DNA of 64,000 nucleotides from Lathyrus oleraceus (GCF_024323335.1 NC_066585.1:538533769-538597768); one strand, 5' to 3'; counted from the first letter of the stretch, positions 11,901 through 26,929 are shown. The notes: a model not told the origin generated them from the letters alone. Translations and numbers: made by a program.

Positions 11901-14900
11901 CTCAATTTTATTTGTATTCGTCATATTCACATTGTATTATGGTATATTATATGTAAATAAATTTATATTTTTCTTCTCGATAACCAAAATTTAGGTTTCT
12001 TCATCACTTAGCAACAAAGTGAAAAAACTACAAATGAATGATTCATATTATATATAAATGGGTAACAAGTGAAATTACATAATCAAGATCAATATTATTT
12101 GTATTCGGCATATTCACATTGTATTATGGTATATTATACGTAAATAAATTGAATAATTTTCTTCTCCATCTCCAAATTTTATGTTTCTTCATCATCAAGT
12201 AACAAAATTAAAGGACTATAAATTAATGATTCATAATATATATAAATGGTTATTAAGTGAAATTACGTAATAAAGCTCAATATTATTTGTATTCATCATA
12301 TTCACATTGTATTATGGTATATTATATGTTAAAAAAATTTAATATTTTTTTCTCCATCACCAAATTTAAGGTTTCTTCATCACTAAGCAACAAAGTGAAA
12401 AAAATATAAATGAATGATTCATATTATATATAAATGGTTAAACACTTAAATTACATAACCAAGATCTATATTATTTGTATTCGGCATATTCACATTGTAC
12501 TATGGTATAAAATATGTAAATAAATTCAATAATTTTCTTCTCCATCACCAAATTGTAGATTTCTTCATCCATAAGTAGCAAAGTTAAAGTACTATAAATT
12601 AATGATTCATGTTATATATAAATGGTTAATAAGTGAAATTACATAATAATACTCAATTTTATTTGTATTCATCATATTGACATTGTATTATGATATATTA
12701 TATGTAAAAAAAATTTAATATTTTTTTTCTCCATCACCAAATTTTAGGTTTCTTCATCACTAAGCTACAAAGTGAAAAAACTATAAATAAATGATTCATA
12801 TTATATATAAATTGGTTACAAGTGAAATTACATAATCAAGATCAATATTATTTGTATTCGGTATATTCACCTTGTATTATGGTATATTATATGTAAATAA
12901 ATTCAGTAATTTCTTCTGCATCACCAAATTTTACGTTTCTTCATCACTAAGTAACAAACTTAAACGACTATAAAAGAATGATTCATATTATATATAAATG
13001 GGTAACAACTGAAATTACATAATCAAGATCAGCATTATATGTATTCGTCATATTCACATTGTATTATGGTATATTATATGTATAAAAGACTTAATATTTT
13101 TCTTCTCCATCACCATTATTTAGGTTTCTTCATCACTAAGCAACAAAGTGAAAAAACTATAAATGAATGATTTATATTATATATAAATGGGTAGCAAGTG
13201 AAATTACATAATCAAGATCAATATTATTTGTATTCGGCATATTCACATTGTATTATTGTATATTATATGAAAATAAATTCATTAATTTTCTTCTCCATCA
13301 CCCAATTTTAGGTTCTTCATCACTAAGTAACAAAGTTAAAGGACTATAAATTAATGATTCATATTATATATAAATGGTTAATAAGTGAAATTACATAATA
13401 AAGCTCAATATTATTTGTATTCGTCATATTCACATTGTATTATGGTATATTATATGAAAACAAAATTTAATTTTTCTTTTCCATCACCAAATATTAGGTT
13501 TCTTCATCACTGAGCAACAAAGTTAAAAAACTGTAAATGAATGATTCATATTATATATAAATGGGTAACAACTTAAATTACATAATCAAGATCAATATTA
13601 ATTGTATTCGGCATATTCACTTTTTATTATGGTATAAAATATGTAAATAAATTCAATAGTTTTCTTCTCCATCACCGAATTTTCGGTTTCTTCATCCCTA
13701 AGTAACAAAGTTAAAGTACTATAAATTAATGAATCATATTATATATAAATGGTTAATAAGTGAAATTACATAAAAAAAACACAATTTTATTTGTATTCGT
13801 CATATTCACATTGTATTATGGTATATTATATGGAAAAAAAAAATTCTTCTCCATCACCAAATTTTAGGTTTCTTCATCACTAAGCAACAAATTGAAAAAA
13901 CTATAAATGAATGATTCATATTATATATAAATGGGTAACAAGTGAAATTACATAATCAAGATCAATATTATTTGTATTCATCATATTCACATTATATTAT
14001 GGTATATTAAATGTAAAAAAGAATTTAAATTTTTTTTTCTCCATTACCAAATTTTAGGTTTCTTCATCACTAGCTAACAACTGAAACTACATAATCAAGA
14101 TCAATATTATTTTTATTCGGCATATTCACGTTGTATTATGGTATACTATATATAAATAAATTCTATAATAATCTTCTCCATCACCAAATTTTAAGTTTCT
14201 TCATCACTAAGTAACAAATTTAAAGGATTATAAATTAATGATTCATATTCTATATAAACGGTTAATAAGTGAAATTACGTAATAAAGTTCAATTATAATT
14301 GTATTTGTCATATTCACACTGTATTATGGTATGTTATATTTTTAAAAAATTAATATTTTCTTCTCCATCACCAAAGTTAAATAAATATAAATGAATGATT
14401 CATATTATATATAAATGGGTAACAACTTAAATTACATAATCAAGATCAATATTATTATTATTCGGCATATTCACATTGTATTATGGTATATAATATGTAA
14501 ATAAATTTAATAATTTTCTTCTCCATCACCAAATTTTAGGTTTCTTCATCCCTAAGTAACAAAGTTAAAGTACTATAAATTAATGATTCATATTATATAT
14601 AAATGGTTAATAAGTGAAATTATATCATAAAACTCAATTTTATTTATATTTGTCATATTCACATTGTATTATGGTATACTATATGTAAAAAAAAAAAAAA
14701 AATTCTGCTTGATAACCAGATTTTAGGTTTCTTCATCACTAAGCAACAAAGTGAAAAAAACTATAAATGAAGGATTCATATTATATATAAATGGGTAACA
14801 AGTGAAATTATATAATCAAGATCAATATTATTTGTATTCGGCATATTCACATTCTATTATGGTATATTATACATAAATAAATTGAATAATTTTCTTCTCC

Positions 14901-17900
14901 ATCACCAAATTTTAGGTTTCTTCATCACCTAGTAACAAAATTAAAGGACTATAAATTAATGATTCATATTATATATAAATGGTTAATAAGTGAAATTACG
15001 TAATAAAGCTCAATATTATTTGTATTCGTCATATTCACATTTAATTATGGTATATTATATGTAAAAAAGAATTTAATATTTTTTTATCCATCACCAAATT
15101 TTAGGTTTCTTCATCACTAAGCAACAAAGTTAAAAAACTATAAATGAATGATTCATATTTTATATAAATCGGTAACAAGTGAATTTACATAATCAAGATC
15201 AACATTATTCGTATTCGGCTTATTCACATTGTATTATGGTATATTATATGTAAATAAATTCATTAATTTTCTTCTCCATCATTAAATTTTAGGTTTCTTC
15301 ATCACTAAGTAACAAAGTTGAAGGACTATAAATTAATGATTCATATTATATATAAATGCTTAATAAGTGAAATTACATAATAAAACTCAATATTATTTGT
15401 ATTCGCCATATTCACATTGTATTATGGTATATTATATGTAAAAAAAACTCAATATTTTTCTTCTCCATCACCAAATTTTAGGTTTCTTCATCCCTAAGAA
15501 ACAAAGTTTAAAAACTATAAATGAATGATTCATATTATATATAAATGGGTAACAACTGAAACTACATAATGAAGATCAATATTATTTGTATTCGGTATAT
15601 TCACATTGTATTATGGTATACTATATGTAAATAAATGATATGATTTTCTTCTCCATTACCAAATTTTCGGTTTCTTCATCACTATGCAACAAAGTCATAA
15701 AACTATAAATGAATGATTCATATTATATATAAATGGGTAACAAGTTAAATTACATAATCAAGATCAATATTATTTGTATTCGGCATATTCACATTGTATT
15801 ATGGTATGTTATATGGAAATAAATTCAATAATTTTCTTCTCCATCACCAATTTTTAGGTTTCTTCATCACTAAGTAACAAAGTTGAAGGACTATAAATTT
15901 ATTATTCATATTATATATAAATGGTTAATAAGTGATATTACATAATAAAATTCAATATTATTTGTATTCGCCATATTCACATTGTATTATGGTTTATTAT
16001 ATGTAAAAAAAACTAAATATTTTTGTTCTCCATCACCAAATTTTAGGTTTCTTCAATACTAACAAACAAAGTTAAAAAACTATAAATGAATGATTCATAA
16101 TATGTATAAATGGGTACCTGCCGAAACTACATAATCAAGATCAATATTTTATGTATTAGGCATATTCACATTGTATTATGGTATACTATATATAAATAAA
16201 TTCTATAATTTGCTTCTCCATCACCAAATTTTAGGTTTCTTCATCACTAAGCAACAAAGTTAAAAAACTATAAATGAATGATTCATATTATATATAAATA
16301 GGTAACAAGTGAATTTACATAATCAAGATCAACATTATTTGTATTCGGCATATTCACATTGTATTATGGTATATTATATGTATATAAATTTATTAATTTT
16401 CTTCTCCATCATTAAATTTTAGGTTTCTTCATCACTAAGTAACAAAGTTGAAGGACTATAAATTAATGATTCATATTATATATAAATGCTTAATAAGTGA
16501 AATTACATAATAAAACTCAATATTATTTGTATTCGCCATATTCACATTGTATTATGGTATATTATATGTAAAAAAACTCAATATTTTTCTTCTCCATCAC
16601 CAAATTTTAGGTTTCTTCATCCCTAAGAAACAAAGTTTAAAAACTATAAATGAATGATTCATATTATATATAAATGGGTAACAACTGAAACTACATAATG
16701 AAGATCAATATTATTTGTATTCGGTATATTCACATTGTATTATGGTATACTATATGTAAATAAATGATATGATTTTCTTCTCCATTACCAAATTTTCGGT
16801 TTCTTCATCACTAAGCAACAAAGTCATAAAACTATAAATGAATGATTCATATTATATATAAATGGGTAACAAGTTAAATTACATAATCAAGATCAATATT
16901 ATTTGTATTCGGCATATTCACATTGTATTATGGTATGTTATATGGAAATAAATTCAATAATTTTCTTCTCCATCACCAAATTTTAGGTTTCTTCATCACT
17001 AAGTAACAAAGTTGAAGGACTATAAATTTATTATTCATATTATATATAAATGGTTAATAAGTGATATTACATAATAAAATTCAATATTATTTGTATTCGC
17101 CATATTCACATTGTAGTATGGTTTATTATATGTAAAAAAAACTAAATATTTTTGTTCTCCATCACCAAATTTTAGGTTTCTTCAATACTAACAAACAAAG
17201 TTAAAAAACTATAAATGAATGATTCATAATATGTATAAATGGGTACCTGCCGAAACTACATAATCAAGATCAATATTTTATGTATTAGGCATATTCACAT
17301 TGTATTATGGTATACTATATATAAATAAATTCTATAATTTCCTTCTCCATCACCAAATTTTAGGTTTCTTCATCACTAAGCAACAAAGTTAAAAAACTAT
17401 AAATGAATGATTCATATTATATATAATAGGTAACAAGTAAATATACATAATCAAGATCAACATTATTTGTATTCGGCATATTCACATTGTATTATGGTAT
17501 ATTATATGTATATAAATTTATTAATTTTCTTCTCCATCATTAAATTTTAGGTTTCTTCATCACTAAGTAACAAAGTTGAAGGACTATAAATTAATGATTC
17601 ATATTATATATAAATGCTTAATAAGTGAAATTACATAATAAAACTCAATATTATTTGTATTCGCCATATTCACATTGTATTATGGTATATTATATGTAAA
17701 AAAAACTCAATATTTTTCTTCTCCAACACCAAATTTTAGGTTTCTTCATCCCTAAGAAACAAAGTTTAAAAACTATAAATGAATGATTCATATTATATAT
17801 AAATGGGTAACAACTGAAACTACATAATCAAGATCAATATTATTTGTTTTCAACATATTTACATTGTATTATGGTATATTATATGTAAAAAAAAACTCAA

Positions 17901-20900
17901 TATTTTTCTTCTCCATCACCAAATTTTAGGTTTCTTCATCCCTAAGAAACAAAGTTAAAAAACTATAAATGAATGATTCATATTATATATAAATGGGTAA
18001 CAACTGAAACTACATAATCAAGATCAATATTATTTGTATTCAGCATATTTACATTGTATTATGGTATATAATATGTAAATAAATTCTATAATTTCCTTCT
18101 CCATCACCAAATTTTAGGTTTCTTCATCACTAAGTAACAAATTTAAAGGATTATAAATTAATGATTCATATTATATATAAAAGGTTAATAAGGGAAATTA
18201 AGCTATAAAGCTTAATTATAATTGTATTTGTCATATTCACACTGTATTATGGTATATTATATGTAAAAAATATTAATATTTTCTTCTCCACCACCAAATT
18301 TTAGGTGTCTTCATCACTAAGCCACAAAGTGAAAAAAATATAAATGAATGATTCATATTATATATAAACGGGTAACAACTTAAATTACATAATCAAGATC
18401 AATATTATTTATATTCGGCGTATTCACATTGTATTATGGTATATAATATGTAAATAAATTCAATAATTTTCTTCTCCATCACCAAATTTTAGGTTTCTTC
18501 ATCCTTAAGTAACAAAGTTAAAGTACTATAAATTAATGATTCATATAATATATAAATGGTTAATAAGTGAAATTACATAATAAAACTCAATTTTATTTGT
18601 ATTCGTCATATTCACATTGTATTATGGTATATTATATGTAAAAAAAAAATCTTTTTTGATCACCAAATTTTAGGTTTCTTCATCACTAAGCAACAAAGTA
18701 AAAAAACTATAAATGAATGATTCATATTATATCTAAATGGGTAACAAGTAAATTTACATAATCAAGATCAATATTATTTGTATTTGGCATATTCACATTG
18801 TATTATGGTATATAATATGTAAATAAATTCAATAATTTTCTTCTCCATCACCAAATTTTACGTTTCTTCATCACTAAGTAACAAAGTTAAAGGACTATAA
18901 ATTAATGATTTATATTATATATAAATAGTTAACAACTAGATTTACATAATAAAGCTCAATATTATTTGTATTCGTCATATTCACATTTAATTATGGTATA
19001 TTATATGTAAAAAAGAATTTAATATTTTTTTATCCATCACCAAATTTTAGGTTTCTTCATCACTAAGCAACAAAGTTAAAAAACTATAAATGACTGATTC
19101 ATATTTTATATAATCAGGTAACAAGTGAATTTACATAATCAAGATCAACATTATTCGTATTCGGCATATTCACATTGTATTATGGTATATTATATGTAAA
19201 TAAATTCATTAATTTTCTTCTCCATCATTAAATTTTAGGATTCTTCATCACTAAGTAACAAAGTTGAAGGACTATAAATTAATGATTCATATAATATATA
19301 AATGCTTAATAAGTGAAATTACATAATAAAACTCAATATTATTTGTATTCGCCATATTCACATTGTATTATGGTATATTATATGTAAAAAAACTCAATAT
19401 TTTTCTTCTCCATCACCAAATTTTAGGTTTTTTCATCCCTAAGAAACAAAGTTTAAAAACTATAAATGAATGATTCATATTATATATAAATGGGTAACAA
19501 CTGAAACTACATAATGAAGATCAATATTATTTGTATTCGGTATATTCACATTGTATTATGGTATACTATATGTAAATAAATGATATGATTTTCTTCTCCA
19601 TTACCAAATTTTCGGTTTCTTCATCACTAAGCAACAAAGTCATAAAACTATAAATGAATGATTCATATTATATATAAATGGGTAACAAGTTAAATTACAT
19701 AATCAAGATCAATATTATTTGTATTCGGCATATTCACATTGTATTATGGTATGTTATATGGAAATAAATTCAATAATTTTCTTCTCCATCACCAAATTTT
19801 AGGTTTCTTCATCACTAAGTAACAAAGTTGAAGGACTATAAATTTATTATTCATATTATATATAAATGGTTAATAAGTGATATTACATAATAAAATTCAA
19901 TATTATTTGTATTCGCCATATTCACATTGTAGTATGGTTTATTATATGTAAAAAAAACTAAATATTTTTGTTCTCCATCACCAAATTTTAGGTTTCTTCA
20001 ATACTAACAAACAAAGTTAAAAAACTATAAATGAATGATTCATAATATGTATAAATGGGTACCTGCCGAAACTACATAATCAAGATCAATATTTTATGTA
20101 TTAGGCATATTCACATTGTATTATGGTATACTATATATAAATAAATTCTATAATTTCCTACTCCATCACCAAATTTTAGGTTTCTTCATCACTAAGCAAC
20201 AAAGTTAAAAAACTATAAATGAATGATTCATATTATATATAAATAGGTAACAAGTAAATATACATAATCAAGATCAACATTATTTGTATTCGGCATATTC
20301 ACATTGTATTATGGTATATTATATGTATATAAATTTATTAATTTTCTTCTCCATCATTAAATTTTAGGTTTCTTCATCACTAAGTAACAAAGTTGAAGGA
20401 CTATAAATTAATGATTCATATTATATATAAATGCTTAATAAGTGAAATTACATAATAAAACTCAATATTATTTGTATTCGCCATATTCACATTGTATTAT
20501 GGTATATTATATGTAAAAAAAACTCAATATTTTTCTTCTCCAACACCAAATTTTAGGTTTCTTCATCCCTAAGAAACAAAGTTTAAAAACTATAAATGAA
20601 TGATTCATATTATATATAAATGGGTAACAACTGAAACTACATAATCAAGATCAATATTATTTGTTTTCAACATATTTACATTGTATTATGGTATATTATA
20701 TGTAAAAAAAAACTCAATATTTTTCTTCTCCATCACCAAATTTTAGGTTTCTTCATCCCTAAGAAACAAAGTTAAAAAACTATAAATGAATGATTCATAT
20801 TATATATAAATGGGTAACAACTGAAACTACATAATCAAGATCAATATTATTTGTATTCAGCATATTTACATTGTATTATGGTATATAATATGTAAATAAA

Positions 20901-23124
20901 TTCTATAATTTCCTTCTCCATCACCAAATTTTAGGTTTCTTCATCACTAAGTAACAAATTTAAAGGATTATAAATTAATGATTCATATTATATATAAAAG
21001 GTTAATAAGGGAAATTAAGCTATAAAGCTTAATTATAATTGTATTTGTCATATTCACACTGTATTATGGTATATTATATGTAAAAAATATTAATATTTTC
21101 TTCTCCACCACCAAATTTTAGGTGTCTTCATCACTAAGCCACAAAGTGAAAAAAATATAAATGAATGATTCATATTATATATAAACGGGTAACAACTTAA
21201 ATTACATAATCAAGATCAATATTATTTATATTCGGCATATTCACATTGTATTATGGTATATAATATGTAAATAAATTCAATAATTTTCTTCTCCATCACC
21301 AAATTTTAGGTTTCTTCATCCTTAAGTAACAAAGTTAAAGTACTATAAATTAATGATTCATATAATATATAAATGGTTAATAAGTGAAATTACATAATAA
21401 AACTCAATTTTATTTGTATTCGTCATATTCACATTGTATTATGGTATATTATATGTAAAAAAAAAAATCTTTTTTGATCACCAAATTTTAGGTTTCTTCA
21501 TCACTAAGCAACAAAGTAAAAAAACTATAAATGAATGATTCATATTATATCTAAATGGGTAACAAGTAAATTTACATAATCAAGATCAATATTATTTGTA
21601 TTTGGCATATTCACATTGTATTATGGTATATAATATGTAAATAAATTCAATAATTTTCTTCTCCATCACCAAATTTTACGTTTCTTCATCACTAAGTAAC
21701 AAAGTTAAAGGACTATAAATTAATGATTTATATTATATATAAATAGTTAACAACTAGATTTACATAATAAAGCTCAATATTATTTGTATTCGTCATATTC
21801 ACATTTAATTATGGTATATTATATGTAAAAAAGAATTTAATATTTTTTTATCCATCACCAAATTTTAGGTTTCTTCATCACTAAGCAACAAAGTTAAAAA
21901 ACTATAAATGAATGATTCATATTTTATATAATCAGGTAACAAGTGAATTTACATAATCAAGATCAACATTATTCGTATTCGGCATATTCACATTGTATTA
22001 TGGTATATTATATGTAAATAAATTCATTAATTTTCTTCTCCATCATTAAATTTTAGGATTCTTCATCACTAAGTAACAAAGTTGAAGGACTATAAATTAA
22101 TGATTCATATAATATATAAATGCTTAATAAGTGAAATTACATAATAAAACTCAATATTATTTGTATTCGCCATATTCACATTGTATTATGGTATATTATA
22201 TGTAAAAAAAACTCAATATTTTTCTTCTCCATCACCAAATTTTAGGTTTCTTCATCCCTAAGTAACAAAGTTGAAGGACTATAAATTAATTATTCATATA
22301 ATATATAAATGCTTAATAAGTGAAATTACATAATAAAACTCAATATTATTTGTATTCGCCATATTCACATTGTATTATGGTATATTATATGTAAAAAAAA
22401 CTCAGTATTTTTCTTCTCCATCACCAAATTTTAGGTTTCTTCATCCCTAAGAAACAAAGTTTAAAAACTATAAATGAATGATTCATATTATATATAAATG
22501 GGTAACAACTGAAACTACATAATCAAGATCAATATTATTTGTATTCAGCATATTTACATTGTATTATGGTATATTATATGTAAAAAAAACTCAATATTTT
22601 TCTTCTCCATCACCAAATTTTAGGTTTCTTCATCCCTAAGAAACAAAGTTAAAAAACTATAAATGAATGATTCATATTATATATAAATGGGTAACAACTG
22701 AAACTACATAATCAAGATCAATATTATTTGTATTCAGCATATTTACATTGTATTATGGTATATAATATGTAAATAAATTCTATAATTTCCTTCTCCATCA
22801 CCAAATTTTAGGTTTCTTCATCACTAAGTAACAAATTTAAAGGATTATAAATTAATGATTCATATTATATATAAAAGGTTAATAAGTGAAATTAAGCAAT
22901 AAAGCTTAATTATAATTGTATTTGTCATAATCACACTGTATTATGGTATATTATATGTAAAAAATATTAATATTTTCTTCTCCACCACCAAATTTTAGGT
23001 GTCTTCATCACTAAGCAACAAAGTGAAAAAAAATAAATGAATGATTCATATTATATATAAATAGGTAACAACTTAAATTACATAATCAAGATCAATATTA
23101 TTATATATAAATAGGTAACAACTT
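5941..23124. repeat. Satellite array 1, monomer about 188 bp
   Basis: About 17.2 kb of head-to-tail AT-rich monomers, roughly 90 copies. The recurring landmark CACATTGTATTATGG is usually spaced 186-190 bp apart (for example 5943, 6131), with shorter spacings where a monomer carries a deletion (165 bp between 6131 and 6296). Two monomer types tend to alternate. One has AAGTAACAAAGTTAAAGG, ATTAATGATTCAT and TAATAAAACTC. The other has AAGCAACAAAGTGAAAA, ATGAATGATTCAT and TAATCAAGATC. The length is close to one nucleosome repeat, as for many plant centromeric and pericentromeric satellites. There is no coding capacity. I cannot name the family from memory. Confidence 0.97.
15220..22900. repeat. 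Higher-order repeat domain in array 1 (about 1.13, 1.69 and 2.82 kb periods)
   Basis: A diagnostic monomer variant with CTTCTCCATCATTAAA starts at 15271, 16401, 17529, 19217, 20346 and 22035. The spacings are 1130, 1128, 1688, 1129 and 1689 bp, that is 6, 6, 9, 6 and 9 monomers. Other markers agree: GATATGATTTTCTTCTCCATT occurs at 15637, 16766 and 19582, and TTCTTCTCCACCACC at 18281 and 21099. Thus a 15-mer of about 2.82 kb (6+9 monomers) is repeated with very high identity, after an extra 6-mer duplication at its left side. This pattern comes from recent unequal exchange or segmental amplification within the array. Confidence 0.85.
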
Positions 23125-23128
23125 AAAT
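23051..23128. repeat. 50-bp duplication at the satellite / element B junction
   Basis: A satellite segment beginning TTATATATAAATAGGTAACA occurs at 23051 and again at 23101, exactly 50 bp later. The second copy runs within a few bases into the truncated LTR of element B. This looks like repair synthesis or slippage at the breakpoint. Confidence 0.75.
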
Positions 23129-24527
23129 AACAACAATAATGGGATGAGATAATAATCTCAGTGAGTTCTCCTATTCTATGGGTCCACACGGCTCTATAGG
23201 ATATTCTAATTGATATTCAACTCATATCCAACTCAAGTCAACAAGGGAACGAAGACTTGAGCGATGGGGAAACTATCTCGTAATTGTATGGCAACATGCA
23301 TCTGAGTTCTCATAACTCAACCACGATCATTATTCAGATTCACGCAACATCGATCCCCAACCGGACCTACGTCTAGGCCAACGCTTGGTTCACGCATGTC
23401 CGTATGATTCGACTTTCGCGGTGGATATCTGGTTCCCCTATGGGACTTAAACCCACTATTGAGAACCATCACTCGTATGGGACTTTACCCACTTTGAGTC
23501 TCTTTCACCGTATGGGCCTTATCCCACTTTGGTGTCCACCTTTCCCCCATGTCCGCCATGGTTGGGGCTCAAACCCAATTGAGGCTCGAATCATTGGTCA
23601 CACATCCCAATGCTTACACGTCTAAGCATACCAATAGAGATGTGTACCACCACAGAAAAACACACATTCTGAATACATGATCGGTTTCGCAAATCATTGG
23701 TTCCACGAACCATAACAAATTCATCAATCACAGGCGACTTCATTCACCATATTACACAAATAATAACATGGCATGTTCCATACAATGCGTCTCATTCTTA
23801 ATCATGGTAACAATTCGTCCACGACCTCACATAAGCATCGTACGAATGAATACCGTATTCTCATACATGTATCTCACATGTTCCATAACCTAGATTATCT
23901 TTCTAAGTTATTAATCAAATTATTCTTCTAGGTTTCCTCACTCCTCTTTGTAAGGTTTTTAATCATGTTATTTCACCTTCCACATAACAACAATATTTAA
24001 TTTTCATCATGATAAAATTCATGGCATTTATAAATCACATACTATTTTATAACATGGAACAATAATAATTGTCCTTTACTTTATCTTTAGTTATGTTATT
24101 TCACAATCAACCATGTTTAACACCCATCAAAATAAAATTCATAGAATTTGTAAGACACATAATACACTATAATATGATATCATAATAATAGCCTTTTTCA
24201 TTATCTTACTAACGCATCCGTCCGCATCCAAAACGGAGTTATAACGCTCAATTAATTCATTAATCTATCTTAATCAAGATTTAGATTAATATTTATTCAT
24301 TGCATAAGCATTCAACAACAACCTCTCTAGCCTAGTGGTAAGGCATGTACAGTTTCAAGGAGTTCCTGGGTTCGAACCCCCTTGGTGACATATTCTTTAC
24401 AGACAGAAAATTAAATTTTGTTTCAGTGTTAAGGGAATATGAGCATTTAAGGGAATATGGGATATTACATTCTAACGAAAGATATAGTATACAGGTACTC
24501 AATTGATCTCAACTGATGGGATATTAC
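23125..24527 (-). mobile_element. Element B, truncated and rearranged 3' LTR
   Basis: This region matches the interrupted 5' LTR of element B (28826-28998 plus 38171-40091) at high identity. It lacks the first ~280 bp at its left end, so the LTR's own CA terminus and target duplication are gone. Against the other LTR it also lacks a block of about 0.8 kb after the SINE-like boxes (24380-24430), and its U3 end is scrambled (separate entry). On the minus strand the LTR starts TGTAATATCCC. It has no coding capacity; short ORFs here recur at 38281 merely because the LTR is duplicated. Confidence 0.85.
24315..24385 (+). other. tRNA-like A and B boxes in the LTR of element B (SINE-like)
   Basis: TAGCCTAGTGG at 24328-24338 matches a tRNA A box and GGTTCGAACCCC at 24369-24380 matches a B box, at normal tRNA spacing. 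The stretch between them resembles the heads of tRNA-derived plant SINEs. The same boxes lie in the other LTR at about 39203-39255. The two copies diverge just after the B box. Because both LTRs have the boxes, the head was part of the LTR before this copy transposed. There is no tRNA acceptor stem, so it is not a tRNA gene. Confidence 0.65.
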
Positions 24528-24726
24528 ATTCTCCCCCCCTTAAATTGAAATTCACCCCCGAATTTCCTTCACTCAACAAACAAACAAACCTTGAATCAAC
24601 ATCTTAGACCAACACTTAAGGGAATATGGGATATTACATTCTCCCCCCCTTAAATTGAAATTCACCCCCGAATTTCCTTCACTCAACAAACAAACAAACC
24701 TTGAATCAACATCTTAGACCAACACT
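24436..24726. repeat. Scrambled LTR end and 110-bp tandem duplication
   Basis: The LTR edge GGGATATTACA occurs three times (around 24459, 24518 and 24628). After the first comes a partial piece of inner LTR (AACGAAAGATATAG...), then the edge again with the polypurine tract (TTCTCCCCCCC on this strand). Then 110 bp of interior plus LTR edge is repeated in tandem (24531 and 24641). Such alternation of short LTR pieces suggests template switching. Confidence 0.8.
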
Positions 24727-26929
24727 TGACCTCTCTTCAATTCCAAGTCTCTAACATACTTATTCTTCTAACTTATCTTTGCTTACAAATTTCCTTCTTC
24801 ATGCACTCTCGAAACTTCTTGATTTCCATGACAATCTCATTCTGATATTGGATTAACATTTAAACTTGCTTCCACATAATTCCTCTTATATACCGCTCAA
24901 CATTAGTGGGTCACTTTCTTCCCGGAAACCACGACTTCCCTTCCTTGCACTAAGTTACACAAAACATAATTACAACATCTTATTTGGACTCGGTTAATCA
25001 ACACTCATTAATTCTTCATAAGAAAATTTATTGATTCCCTGACTACAAATAATATTGACTGCCCTTTTCTTGTTATTCCTTCAACGAATGCAACAACTTT
25101 GTAATCCATTTATTGATAATCTCATAAACTTCACCTGGCATAATGCTACATGTTGCAAACCTCTACTCCAATTGTTTCCCTTCTCTCGTACTACTCCCAT
25201 AAGATAGAACCATTAGCACGAGATTATCTTACTCTCACCCTTACCTCCATTCTTACGAGTAACTATCTCCCTGATCCCCATAGACTTGATTGGGCTCTTT
25301 CTCTCGTCACCTTCCATTGTGATACTCTGATTCCAAGAGTGGAATACTTGGGATTCCTAGGCACTACTGGTTAGCTAACAATCTTCAAAGAAACGCACTT
25401 ACCCTCAGAGTGCCTACTGTCCAAAATGGTACAAGAACCTTACCGACTTCCATTAGTATAATAACGTCCTTGATGACTCACAAAAGTTCAGAATAAGACC
25501 AACACTCTTCAGAAGGCAGGTATCCAGGAGTTACATTGCTACAACCATAAAAACATAGAACATCCAAATTCGTCATGTGTTTGGTGCAGCTAAACCAAAT
25601 TAGTTTGACAACATCTGGTTCTGGTTACTATATTCCATATCAAATCCTCTCATAGGGTTTTGATTCACTCAAGATTTCTCCCGACACATAATCTCGGCCA
25701 ATAACAAAGTAACACCGTCAAGGAACTTTAAATTATCAACAAGACACCACTTCTAAGGAACTTAAGCAATCTAGAACATAACTATGAGTGTCCATACACC
25801 TCATAGAGTCACACACAATACTTCACACATATCTAGAGACAACATTTCACTTCGTATCTAAAATCATTCATCTCAATCGTCTTGTCCCGTCTTCTATGAT
25901 CTTAGCTCATTCTCTTACTAACATACCATCCGAGTTACATGTTTAACTTTAGGAATAACTGATTCTCGTTCCTCCTGGGAAGTAAAACTCATGAATCCTT
26001 CCAGTAGGGTAGAGTGTCATCGTGCACATCCATTACCACTCTCAGGGAGTCTACATCTAAGGCTATGAATCCAAATGAATTAATCAATTTCATACCATGA
26101 CCAACCACTTCACACCTTACCAATATATACCATATACCTAACTAATCTCTTCCAGATCACCACTTAGTAGGTCTCTTCCAAATCTGTTCCTTATAGTTAT
26201 TCATAATCATAATAATGGTACTTCCCAAACTCGCTTAAACTGAGCATGGTCTACCAAGTTGGTTTTCCCACACGTCTGACTTCCACGGTATCTCCTCCGA
26301 TGACACACTACGCACTACACCTTCAGAAATCCCAATTTCAAAACTACCAATCTGACTTGTGGTGACTTGCAACTCCATCCTCAATTTGTACATCCACAAC
26401 GGTACACTTATGACATTTAGGACATCCTTAGCTCCAACACGGTGTGAATGTTTATACTCCGCGACTAACCAACCAACCAAATGCTTCTCAAGAAGATAAA
26501 TAACAACCAGACTCCCAATAAGCCACTACTACTCTTACAATTCAAATAAAATGCACTTAAGATGAACCTTGTCATTGCCACGCACTTATGACTGGAATTT
26601 TCTGCTAAACCAATACCTACTACTCCCTTCATCATACTGGGGTTACTTGTCTAGATGACTTGCTACGGACAATCCTCATTGTCCCCCAATAAGCTCTTAC
26701 AACATAACATATTCAACATCCTACACTTAGTCCATATGCTCCAGCTTAGCTTATCTTCCATTGTCTATCATCAACTCAACTTCTTAGAATACAAGACTCA
26801 CTGCTCAACAAAAGGTATGTTACTTTACATCCCTCTCCCGACAAGAAATCTATTACACTTATTTGTGACCGTAATGCTACTATCACATACTTCTCTTAAT
26901 ACCAAGGTACAACTTCCTCCACTCCACTA

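Noticed and set aside
24328..24380. tRNA gene
   Set aside because: The A and B boxes are present, but no acceptor stem or anticodon arm pairing could be found.
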